Assembly: GCA_948663575.1 (NCBI GenBank) | Contig: CAPNAV010000012.1 | Location: 1-32,337, forward strand | From: an uncultured Candidatus Saccharibacteria bacterium | Lineage (GTDB): Bacteria; Patescibacteriota; Saccharimonadia; Saccharimonadales; Saccharimonadaceae | Reading direction: 5' to 3' | Length of the DNA stretch: 32,337 nt | Shown: positions 23,614-31,080 of the stretch, piece by piece | Layout of the letters: each line of letters starts with the position of its first letter | Numbering within the stretch: the stretch's first letter is position 1 | Made by a program: the position numbers and the translations under genes | The notes under the pieces: model-generated | Databases searched by the model: none | Seen by the model: only the letters and a program-made list of their open reading frames with translations | What the model was told of the DNA's origin: nothing

Positions 23614-25140
23614 TTACTCTTGGCGATCGTTGTGGCGCTTATTGATTAATTTCCGAATCGAAGGTTGCGCCAAAACAAGGCATCCTAAGACAGCTATGCT
23701 GATTAGAACTATTATTATGACTACAGTCCAGAAAGTGTCTTTTTTGGATGACTCGTTCTGAGAATCGGACGGAGAGTTCGCGTCGTCCTGATCGGAACTG
23801 GAGCCTATGATAGTGTCGTCAGGATCTTTGGCGGCATTAGGCTCGGCTAAAGATTCGCTGGACTCGTTGATACTGCCGGTTTGATTATCGGAGTCATCAA
23901 TGTTGTTATTGTTGTCCGTTTCATCTGCGACAGTATCGTCATCGGCGTCTGTTTTGGAGCTAGCTTCAGAGTTATTCTCGGAATTTTGCAACCCTCTATT
24001 GGCTGATTGAGTAGCTGTATTAGTATTAGGTTGCCGAGTTGCTGTCACCGTTGGACTAGGCGTGGCGCTGGTCGATCCGCTATTAGTGCTGTCAGCGTTG
24101 CTCGTATTACCATTTGTTTCCGTGTTACTTCCATTCGAATCTTCGCCTTGAGAATTGCTCGGATTATTGGTGGGTGGATTGGTAGGGGACGGAGTGGTAA
24201 TGCTGGCTGGCGGAACAGGCGGAGTCGGTAAGGGCGTGCCAGTGACCCCCGGCGTTGCAGTCGGTAACACTGGTGCCGTAGGTGGTACGGGAGCGGTAGT
24301 CGGAACTCCAGGATTCGAGGTCGGTTTTGTTGATGGATGAGTGCTCGCTGGCGGTTGAGTGTCTGCTGGCGGAGCTGTCTGATCTGGTTTTCCCGTTGGC
24401 TCTGGCGTATTAGTGTTACCAGGTTGCTCAGTAGGCTGAGGTGAGGTAGTTTCGCTAGGCTTTTCCGTTTCTGTTGGCGGAGTGGTTTCGCTAGGCTCTC
24501 CCGTAGGCTCTGGCGTGTTGGTACTGCCAGGTTGCTCGGTAGGCTGAGGTGAAGGCGAGATAGTCTCGTTAGGATTCTCCGTTTCAGCTGGTGGAGCTGT
24601 TTCGTTAGGTTTTTCTGTTCCGCTTGGCGGAGTGGTTTCGCTCGGTTCGTCCGTTTCTGTCGGTGGAGTTGTTGTGCTAGGGCTAGCGGGGATAACGGCG
24701 GTTTCTCGATATTCGCAAATCGTACAAGTGCGATATTTTTCGCCGTCAACCGTGCTGGTGGCTTCGCGATCAACTATCCATTCGCTAAACACATGCTCGC
24801 CATAACTATCTTTCTGACTGTCATCGGTGAGATCGCAATCACCGGTTTCACTAATACATTCGTGCCAGTGATGAGTATCTGTAGTAGTCCACTTGTCAGA
24901 CCAAGTATGGGTATGTTCGGCCGGTGAAGTAGGGCTAGGTATGGGCTCTGGGCTTGGACTGATGCTCGGGCTTGGGCTAGGACTGACAGGGCTGTCTATA
25001 GGCTCGCCGCAAACTGTACAGTTACCGTTTTTCATCAGCTTCGCCAACGTGGCCGTTTTCACAAGGAAATTGGATATCTCCGGGATCATCCGGATGGGGA
25101 ACAAAAGGATCTTCCTGGCCATATTCCATGTGGGCCCCAC
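23614..25140 (-). CDS. C-terminal fragment of the frameshifted surface protein
   Basis: A 508-codon open frame, but the first 37 codons overlap the upstream fragment in another frame and are not expected to be translated. Real content starts at NGNCTVCGEPIDSP (about 25030). It then has a Pro/Ser run, an H-T-H-T-W...HHWHEC module with C-T-I-C (a Firmicutes surface-protein module), a long Pro/Thr/Glu repeat linker (TEKPSETT, PTEQPGNTNTPEPTG units), an acidic Asn/Asp/Ser-rich stretch, and a C-terminal TM helix (DTFWTVVIIIVLISIAVLGCLV) with a basic tail. The linker is wall-spanning in style. It is the anchor half of the 25022-27238 protein. It would exist only if the frame is restored. Confidence 0.75.
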   Translation of the reverse strand: MGPTWNMARKILLFPIRMIPEISNFLVKTATLAKLMKNGNCTVCGEPIDSPVSPSPSPSISPSPEPIPSPTSPAEHTHTWSDKWTTTDTHHWHECISETGDCDLTDDSQKDSYGEHVFSEWIVDREATSTVDGEKYRTCTICEYRETAVIPASPSTTTPPTETDEPSETTPPSGTEKPNETAPPAETENPNETISPSPQPTEQPGSTNTPEPTGEPSETTPPTETEKPSETTSPQPTEQPGNTNTPEPTGKPDQTAPPADTQPPASTHPSTKPTSNPGVPTTAPVPPTAPVLPTATPGVTGTPLPTPPVPPASITTPSPTNPPTNNPSNSQGEDSNGSNTETNGNTSNADSTNSGSTSATPSPTVTATRQPNTNTATQSANRGLQNSENNSEASSKTDADDDTVADETDNNNNIDDSDNQTGSINESSESLAEPNAAKDPDDTIIGSSSDQDDANSPSDSQNESSKKDTFWTVVIIIVLISIAVLGCLVLAQPSIRKLINKRHNDRQE

Positions 25141-27238
25141 TAAGAATCTGATAAGTAGGCATAAGTGCGCCGACTTTTAGGCGATTAAGCATAGTAGTCC
25201 ATTCGCTTTCGGTGCCGCCAAAGTAGATTGTGCCAACATAACTTGAGGTAAACGGACTTTCCTCACCTACTTCAGCTAAAGATGTCACTGAAGCGGGGAT
25301 ATAGAGATAGCAAATAGCCTGACAAGACTGGAACAATCCGAAAGGCAGAGCGGTAATTCCGTCGGGTAGCGATACAAACTGCAAATTCCAGCATTCAAAG
25401 AATACGCCGCTAGCAATATCGATACTAGTTTTGCTGGGCATGAATCTGACCTGATTGAGTTTTTCGCAGCTGGAAAAAGCGCCAGCGTCAATCTTCGTCA
25501 AGCTAGAAGGCAAGTCGACGGCGCGTAAGGATGTGCAGCCTTTGAAAGCCTCCTGGCCAATGGCTGAAAGGCCTTCAGCGAAGTCGATCGAGGTGAGATT
25601 AGCGCAGCCGCTGAAGGTTTCGACTCCGATAGTTCTAACGTTACTGGGTACAGATAATGCAGTAATGTTGGATCCGCTAAAGGCATAGTTGCCAATGCTG
25701 GTTAAGCTATTTGGTAAATATACTGTCAGAGCCTTACTGTTGCCGAAAGCGGAATCGCCAATACTGGTGATACCTTCGCTAATTGCGATAGTGTTGATTT
25801 GATTATTATAGGTATTCCAGCTGGCATTGCTGGGAATAGTACCACTGCCAGTAAGCGTTAGAGTGCCGCCTTTACTTAAGCTCCAGCTAATAGTACCGTC
25901 GACGCCGTTGGCTAACTCTTCGTTAGCATCAAAACTCTCAGAGTATCCAACAGGATATCTGGTAACGACGAAGTTGGTGTTGGCCATGACTTCGGTGCGA
26001 CTGATGGCACGGCCCCAATGGACGGATTTATTATAGTTACCTTCGGCAACTATAATGCCGCCTGGGCTGATCTGGAGAATAGTAATGAAGTGGCTGTTGT
26101 TAATCCTGAGAAAATCGCCAACTTTTAAGTCTTCGTATTCGAAAGAATCTAAAACTCGGGCTGGTAATCCAGGGAAGGTACGATCGCTGAGAATGAAACA
26201 GAACGCAGCGCAACCAACGCCAGATCTGGCGCCTTTGATGGCGCCGCCTTCAAAAACGTAGGCATCGCCTAAATTGCCCTGGCTACCATAGGGTTTGAAG
26301 TTTGTCCACTCTAGACCTTCAGGATATTCGCTCTGAAGACTGAGCATAGTAGCAAGAGCCTGTTCGTAGGTTGGGCAGGAAGCTCTTATGAAAGCATAAA
26401 GAGTGTTGCCAAAAGCACTGGAATCAGGAAGAGGCTGAACATCGTCAGTGAAGTGAGGATCTTGATCAGACCAAACTCCAGGGGCGACGTATTCATCAAA
26501 TGCATCTTCGTCTGTTGTATCGACATGATCATTAGACTCTGCGTCTGTTGTGCCGCTAGGCGCAGCAGACGCATTCGCCTCTCCGCCCGAAGTATCGGCA
26601 TTGTCAATCTTCTTGATTGGAGCATTGGCGTCGTCGTTAGGCTCAGCGAAATCTGTGGTCCCTGAGTTGCTGGGTGAGATGGAGTTCAGCGGTTCATCGA
26701 TGTTGTCATTTGCGTCAAGATTCAGTGAATCACTGACGGTTGCATCAGTGGTGTTATCGCTTGCAGAGTCATTCGTCTCCCCCTCATTGATGATAGATTC
26801 GTCAGGTTGATCAGGTGCATTGCTGTCGTCTCCTGATGGCTCTGCGGTCTTAATGGGAGGGGGTAAGGATTCTGTGGAAGCGGTCGGATCACTGGTGTTT
26901 GTGTCGGACGAATCGTCAGCTTCAGGAGATTCTGAAGGTTTTGGACTAGTCGTCTCGTTGGCGTCTGCTAAACTACTGGAATCGGGAAGCGCGGAAGGCT
27001 CGAGATTAGCTGCTTCCTCGGCATCTACGATATCTGAATCGTCAGTTATGATAGATGCTTGAGGGGTGGGGCTAGGCGTCTCGGTCTGATTGGTTGCAGC
27101 TGGCTTTGCTTCTTTATCGACAACAATAGAGTCGGGAGAGTTCGCAAAAGCAAAGACTGCGTTGGGTGGCGCGGTCGAGAATAAAAAAGCGACCACGAGG
27201 ATCAGAGATAGGAACTTGAGCTTGTGTTTCTGAAACAT
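25022..27238 (-). CDS. Large secreted protein: cysteine-peptidase-like domain plus BspA-type LRRs (N-terminal fragment)
   Basis: 738 codons from the ATG at 27238, chosen because AAGGAGG lies 6 nt before it; an earlier in-frame ATG at 27265 is less likely. Signal peptide (1-31), an acidic Ser/Thr/Pro/Asp-rich stretch (about 35-270), then a domain resembling Firmicutes NlpC/CHAP-like enzymes. Candidate catalytic Cys is in GVGCAAF (Cys 343), His in NSHFITIL (about 383), and the VAEGNYNKSVHWGR segment follows. Then BspA-type LRR_5 repeats (LTSIGNYAFSGS, IGQEAFKGCTSL, IDAGAFSSCEKL) over about 480-690. The frame stops at GEADEKR in an A5 run. Removing one A gives GEADENGNCTVCGEPI and continues 471 residues to a TM anchor. 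The likely source is horizontal transfer from Clostridia-like bacteria. Confidence 0.82.
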   Translation of the reverse strand: MFQKHKLKFLSLILVVAFLFSTAPPNAVFAFANSPDSIVVDKEAKPAATNQTETPSPTPQASIITDDSDIVDAEEAANLEPSALPDSSSLADANETTSPKPSESPEADDSSDTNTSDPTASTESLPPPIKTAEPSGDDSNAPDQPDESIINEGETNDSASDNTTDATVSDSLNLDANDNIDEPLNSISPSNSGTTDFAEPNDDANAPIKKIDNADTSGGEANASAAPSGTTDAESNDHVDTTDEDAFDEYVAPGVWSDQDPHFTDDVQPLPDSSAFGNTLYAFIRASCPTYEQALATMLSLQSEYPEGLEWTNFKPYGSQGNLGDAYVFEGGAIKGARSGVGCAAFCFILSDRTFPGLPARVLDSFEYEDLKVGDFLRINNSHFITILQISPGGIIVAEGNYNKSVHWGRAISRTEVMANTNFVVTRYPVGYSESFDANEELANGVDGTISWSLSKGGTLTLTGSGTIPSNASWNTYNNQINTIAISEGITSIGDSAFGNSKALTVYLPNSLTSIGNYAFSGSNITALSVPSNVRTIGVETFSGCANLTSIDFAEGLSAIGQEAFKGCTSLRAVDLPSSLTKIDAGAFSSCEKLNQVRFMPSKTSIDIASGVFFECWNLQFVSLPDGITALPFGLFQSCQAICYLYIPASVTSLAEVGEESPFTSSYVGTIYFGGTESEWTTMLNRLKVGALMPTYQILSGAHMEYGQEDPFVPHPDDPGDIQFPCENGHVGEADEKR

Positions 27239-27270
27239 ATTTTCCTCCTTTTTGAAAAGGTACATGACAA

Positions 27271-27288
27271 GCTCTCAAAATTGAGAGC
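27271..27288. repeat. Inverted repeat in the leader of the LRR surface-protein gene
   Basis: The arms GCTCTCAA (27271-27278) and TTGAGAGC (27281-27288) with an AA centre, 12 nt downstream of the minus-strand TATAAT (27301-27306) and 32 nt before the ATG. It could be an operator or leader stem. Confidence 0.5.
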
Positions 27289-27300
27289 AGTTACTTTCTT

Positions 27301-27306
27301 ATTATA
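27301..27306 (-). promoter_or_regulatory. -10 box of the LRR surface-protein gene
   Basis: TATAAT on the minus strand. The leader of about 55 nt carries an inverted repeat and an AAGGAGG SD, unlike the leaderless housekeeping genes. Confidence 0.55.
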
Positions 27307-27386
27307 CTACAAAACTTGCTTTTTTGCTAGAGATGCGACTTATGAGGGGACTTTAATGCATTTTGTGTTGCATTGAGAGGAATATT

Positions 27387-27417
27387 GAAAAGTGTTGTAA
27401 AATTTACAACACTTTTC
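27387..27417. repeat. 31-nt near-perfect palindrome upstream of ftsA
   Basis: GAAAAGTGTTGTAAA and its exact complement TTTACAACACTTTTC are separated by one A. It lies 50 bp upstream of the ftsA -10 and about 80 bp from the divergent surface-gene -10. A half-like TTGTTGTAAAA recurs at 27443-27453 over the ftsA -35 region. It is a candidate operator; a terminator is less likely because the T-run is short. Confidence 0.6.
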
Positions 27418-27444
27418 GTTGGAGAAAGAGTTTTGGTGATTTTG

Positions 27445-27472
27445 TTGTAAAAACGAAAAATTACGCTATAAT
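27445..27472 (+). promoter_or_regulatory. ftsA promoter (leaderless spacing)
   Basis: TTGTAA (27445-27450), a 16-bp spacer and TATAAT (27467-27472), ending 6 nt before the ftsA ATG, with no SD. Confidence 0.65.
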
Positions 27473-27478
27473 AGGCTT

Positions 27479-28702
27479 ATGGATGAAATTTCACGCTATG
27501 CAGTTGGTCTTGATGTAGGCACGAGTACAGTGCGGGCGGTGGTAGCAAGTGTGAATGGGCGAGAGCAGCTGAGCGTGATTGGTTATGCTGAGGTGCCGAA
27601 TTCGGGAATGCGCAGAGGGGTAGTGGCGAATTTGGCTGGTCCGGGTCAGAGTATCGATCGAGTCTTAGGGGAAGTCGAGAGGATGGGCGGATATGAGGTG
27701 AATGCGGCGGTAATTTCGATTAACGGGGCGCAGATTCTCTCAACACAGACGGAGGGGATGATTGCGGTGGGGTCAGCCGATCATGAGATAAACGGCGATG
27801 ACTTAGCGAGAGTTGAAGAGGTGGCAATGCGAGGATGCATTCCGGCGAATCAGCAGGTGCTAGATGTGGTGCCATTGCAATATACTCTTGATAGTCAGAA
27901 TGGTATTAAAAATCCGCTAGGCATGGTGGGGGCAAAGCTGGAGATGCGAGCAAATGTAGTTTCGACATTAACTCCGAATTATGATAACTTATGTAAAGTG
28001 GCTGAATCGGCACACGTGACGCCGGAGAGGATAATTCCGAGCGTGGTGGCAGCAGCGCAAGCGGTGCTTTCTGAGCGGCAGATGGAGAATGGGGTGGCAG
28101 TAGTGGATATTGGCGCGGCGACGACTGGTGTGGCGATTTTTGAGGAAAGTGATTTGCAATATATCGGCGTGGTGCCAATAGGTTCGAATAATATTACAAA
28201 TGATCTGGCAGTGATGTTAGCAATTGACACGGAAGTGGCAGAGGAATTGAAACGGCGTTTTGCGACGGGTAGTTTTGGCGAGATGGAAGGGCCGGTAACG
28301 ATTCGTTGGCGAGGGAAAGATTTGCATTTTGAGCGCGATCGGATTGATGAGGTGGTGCAGGCGCGGCTGGATGAAGTCTTGGATTTAGTACGAAAAGAGC
28401 TGAAAAAAGCGCGTTATGAGCAGCGCTTGCCGGAGGGGATTGTCTTGACTGGTGGTGGGGCAAGAATGCGTGAGATTGATAAGTTTGTACGAGCAACCTT
28501 GGGGATGTCGGTGAAAATTGGGGTGCCGAGTGGCTTGACGGGTGTGGGTGAAGCGGTACAGAAGCCGGAGTATGCAGCGGCGGTGGGGTTGATGCTAGCT
28601 TCGGTAGAAGACGGAGGGCGCGAAGTGGGTAAAAAATCCAAGAAAAAAGCGAAAAAATCTAAGACGCCGGGACTGTTTCGTAGGGTTTTAGGTAAGTTTT
28701 AA
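27479..28702 (+). CDS. ftsA: Cell division protein FtsA
   Basis: 407 residues, typical for FtsA. An actin-like ATPase that tethers FtsZ to the membrane. Nucleotide-binding elements: VGLDVGTSTVRAVV (9-22), AVVDIGAATTGVAIF (about 203-217) and GIVLTGGGARMREI (about 320-333). The 1C subdomain lies between. The Lys-rich stretch (KKSKKKAKKSK) ends in the amphipathic PGLFRRVLGKF, the membrane-targeting helix. There is no SD, and the mRNA is probably leaderless. ftsZ follows after 78 bp with its own promoter. Confidence 0.97.
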   Translation: MDEISRYAVGLDVGTSTVRAVVASVNGREQLSVIGYAEVPNSGMRRGVVANLAGPGQSIDRVLGEVERMGGYEVNAAVISINGAQILSTQTEGMIAVGSADHEINGDDLARVEEVAMRGCIPANQQVLDVVPLQYTLDSQNGIKNPLGMVGAKLEMRANVVSTLTPNYDNLCKVAESAHVTPERIIPSVVAAAQAVLSERQMENGVAVVDIGAATTGVAIFEESDLQYIGVVPIGSNNITNDLAVMLAIDTEVAEELKRRFATGSFGEMEGPVTIRWRGKDLHFERDRIDEVVQARLDEVLDLVRKELKKARYEQRLPEGIVLTGGGARMREIDKFVRATLGMSVKIGVPSGLTGVGEAVQKPEYAAAVGLMLASVEDGGREVGKKSKKKAKKSKTPGLFRRVLGKF

Positions 28703-28725
28703 CTTTAGCTTTGTCTTGAGAAGGG

Positions 28726-28754
28726 TTGTAGTTTGGGGTGGAGTGTGATATATT
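28726..28754 (+). promoter_or_regulatory. ftsZ promoter
   Basis: TTGTAG (28726-28731), a 17-bp spacer and TATATT (28749-28754). It gives a leader of about 20 nt with GGAG (28771-28774) as SD for the ATG at 28781. Confidence 0.6.
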
Positions 28755-28780
28755 GAGAATAATTATAAGTGGAGAAAGAT

Positions 28781-30091
28781 ATGCCTGAGATTAAGCCAAC
28801 AGAGGTAGTTAGTTCAGCAAGTATTAAGGTGGTCGGCGTAGGTGGTGCGGGCGGTTCAGCAGTTGATCGAATGAAAGAAATCGGATTGGCTGGAGTGGAG
28901 TTTGTGGCGGTCAATACGGATGCGCAGGCTTTGCACTATTCGACTGCGGATGTGAAAGTGCACATCGGACGGGGATTGGGTGCTGGTGGAGATCCAGAAA
29001 AAGGTCGCGAAGCGGCGGAGAATGGTCGTGAGGCGATTGGTAAATCTCTCGAAGGTTCAGATATGGTCTTTATTACGCTGGGGGCTGGTGGCGGTACTGG
29101 CTCGGGGGCAGGTCCGGTGGTAGCAGAAGAGTCGAAAGGCCGAGATATTTTGACGGTGGGCGTGGCGACGAAGCCATTCACCTTTGAAGGCGCAAAGCGT
29201 CGAGAGAACGCGGAAAAAGCAATAGAAAGTTTGTCTCGTAATGTTGATGCTTTGATTACGATTCCAAATGACAGACTTTTGCAGACGATTGATCCGCGGA
29301 CGCCACTGACAGAGACATTTAAGATTGCGGATGATGTTCTGCGTCAAGGCGTACAGGGAATTTCTGAGCTGATTACCGAACGGGCGTTGATTAATCTTGA
29401 CTTTGCAGACGTAAAGGCAGTTATGAAGAATGCTGGGTCAGCGTTGATGGGGATTGGACGTGCTTCGGGTGATAACCGCGCAACTTTAGCGGCGCAACAA
29501 GCGATTGAATCGCCGTTGATTGAGGTGAAAATTGATGGCGCTAGAGGCGTATTGTTTAGTGTGGCGGGTGGATATGATATGTCGATGGGCGAGGTGCAGG
29601 AAGCAGCGGAAGTGATTACGCAGGCAGTTTCGCCAGATGCGAATATTATTTTTGGAGCGTCAGTGAGACCAGAGCTTGAGGATGAAATTATCGTAACAGT
29701 GGTGGCGACAGGTTTTGACTCGGAATATTATCGCAATATGGGGATGGGGGTTTCTGGAATCAATCGATCAGCGACAGTTGGCGACGTAATGGGAACTAGT
29801 AATGCAGGCGTAGCACCAGTATCGACGGGCGTGGAGTATCGACCGATGTTTAATACGGGCAGTGTAGCTAGTGGTTTTAGTACTGAAACGGTGGAACCAG
29901 TTCATGAGATAGTGAGGGATACGGTAAGGACTCAAGAGCCTGTAGTGCAACCAAATGACAATGGTGCAGCGGATTTTACAACTAATCCGCGGACGAATAT
30001 GTGGGATTCGATTCACAGTTCGGAAGAAGAAGACGATCTTGATGTACCGCCAACCTTGCGTGATCGGTTACGTAATAAGAATCGGGAGTAA
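28781..30091 (+). CDS. ftsZ: Cell division protein FtsZ
   Basis: 436 residues from the ATG at 28781, which has GGAG 6 nt upstream; the in-frame GTG at 28769 is rejected. A tubulin-like GTPase that forms the division ring. Motifs: KVVGVGGAGGSAVDRM (about 15-30), the tubulin signature GAGGGTGSGAGPV (about 104-116), ITIPNDRLL, and the T7 loop NLDFADVKAVM (about 206-216). A variable linker follows, ending in DLDVPPTLRDRLRNK, a C-terminal peptide of the type that contacts FtsA. The nrdR-like gene begins 5 bp after the stop. Confidence 0.98.
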   Translation: MPEIKPTEVVSSASIKVVGVGGAGGSAVDRMKEIGLAGVEFVAVNTDAQALHYSTADVKVHIGRGLGAGGDPEKGREAAENGREAIGKSLEGSDMVFITLGAGGGTGSGAGPVVAEESKGRDILTVGVATKPFTFEGAKRRENAEKAIESLSRNVDALITIPNDRLLQTIDPRTPLTETFKIADDVLRQGVQGISELITERALINLDFADVKAVMKNAGSALMGIGRASGDNRATLAAQQAIESPLIEVKIDGARGVLFSVAGGYDMSMGEVQEAAEVITQAVSPDANIIFGASVRPELEDEIIVTVVATGFDSEYYRNMGMGVSGINRSATVGDVMGTSNAGVAPVSTGVEYRPMFNTGSVASGFSTETVEPVHEIVRDTVRTQEPVVQPNDNGAADFTTNPRTNMWDSIHSSEEEDDLDVPPTLRDRLRNKNRE

Positions 30092-30096
30092 ATAAA

Positions 30097-30552
30097 ATGG
30101 TGGCTATGTCTAGAATCAGCGATAGCAAGGTTCTGGAAAGCCGAGAGACGGATGACGGAATGGTGATTCGTCGCCGGCGCGTGGATGCAGCGGGTCATCG
30201 TTTTACGACCTATGAGCGCATTGAATTGCCGCAGCTGACAGTGGTAAAAAGTAGTGGAAACAAAGAGTTTTTTGATCGGGATAAGTTGATTACCTCGGTG
30301 CGACGGAGTGTGGGGAAATTTTTGGGGTCGGAATTGGAAGTGGAAGATGTAGTGAATCGAGCAGTCGAGTTATTACGGGCCGAGAATGATGAAATTGTTA
30401 CTTCTCAACAGGTAGGAAACGCAGTGTTGGATGTGTTGGCAAAACAAAATGAGGTAGCCTATGTGCGTTTTGCGAGCGTGTTTTTGAAATTTCAGACGTT
30501 GGGGGATTTTGAAAAAATTTTGAAAGAACGAAGGGAAAAAGCGGAAGAATGA
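30097..30552 (+). CDS. NrdR-like regulator lacking the zinc-ribbon cysteines
   Basis: 151 residues aligned along the whole of NrdR, the repressor of ribonucleotide reductase genes. The ATP-cone is intact (VVKSSGNKEFFDRDKLITSVRRSVGK, and DEVAYVRFASV-like NEVAYVRFASVFLKFQ). The N-terminal segment keeps KVLESRETDDGMVIRRRRVDAAGHRFTTYER but the four Cys expected before and within it (CPxC near the start, CxxC before RRFTTYER) are absent; the start reads MVAMSRISDSKVL. The start at 30097 has GGGAG 8 nt upstream. Whether it binds DNA is doubtful. It lies between ftsZ and a thioredoxin-like gene, in one operon. Confidence 0.88.
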   Translation: MVAMSRISDSKVLESRETDDGMVIRRRRVDAAGHRFTTYERIELPQLTVVKSSGNKEFFDRDKLITSVRRSVGKFLGSELEVEDVVNRAVELLRAENDEIVTSQQVGNAVLDVLAKQNEVAYVRFASVFLKFQTLGDFEKILKERREKAEE

Positions 30553-30806
30553 GGGTGGTTTGCGTGTGGCGTGATGAGGAAGATTATTCACGCATGGTGG
30601 ATGAATGGATTACGGAATTTGAGCGGAGAACGGGTAAGGAAATCGAGAGTATTAGCCCGGATGGTCGGGCGGGCGAGGAGTTTTGCAGGTCGTATGACAT
30701 TGTGGAATACCCGACGATTATGGCGCTAGGGGATGATGGGGCGGTGTTGGCGTTTTGGAAAGGGAGGATGTTTCCGACATTTGACGAAGTGAGCTACTGG
30801 GCTTAA
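30549..30806 (+). CDS. Thioredoxin-fold small protein without CxxC
   Basis: 85 residues, overlapping the preceding stop by 4 nt (ATGA). It resembles a thioredoxin fold: RVVCVWRDEEDYSRMVDEW at the start, then FCRSYDIVEYPTIMALGDDGAVLAFWKG with the cis-Pro context typical of thioredoxins. There is no CxxC active site; the two cysteines (residues 5 and 46) are far apart, so a redox role is uncertain. There is no signal peptide. It is followed by a strong terminator. Confidence 0.8.
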   Translation: MRVVCVWRDEEDYSRMVDEWITEFERRTGKEIESISPDGRAGEEFCRSYDIVEYPTIMALGDDGAVLAFWKGRMFPTFDEVSYWA

Positions 30807-30833
30807 GTGATAAAATATGAGATATAGAAAAAG

Positions 30834-30864
30834 AAAAATCCCCGGCGGTAGACTGGGGATTTTT
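30834..30864 (+). terminator. Terminator of the ftsZ operon
   Basis: AAAAATCCCC (30834-30843) pairs with GGGGATTTTT (30855-30864) around an 11-nt loop, with the T-tract in the 3' arm. The remaining 216 bp up to the convergent transglycosylase hold no recognisable feature. Confidence 0.88.
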
Positions 30865-31080
30865 GATATCTGGATTTTAGCTTGGTAGTGAGATTCTGCT
30901 TGGTGTAACTTGACCATTCGGTATAATAGGATATCCTTGAGGTGACGTAATTATTTGTAAGTCGGAGACTTATGATATAGAATATACTGGGTGGTTGGAA
31001 AATCTTTTGGTGAACTTGGAGCTTTCGGAATAGTAGTGAGATTTACAATTTTAAGACTTGAGTGAGAAATTGCGTCATCA

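Noticed and set aside
24045..24773. 242-codon Arg/Leu-rich frame
   Set aside because: Shadow of the Pro/Thr repeat linker in another frame.
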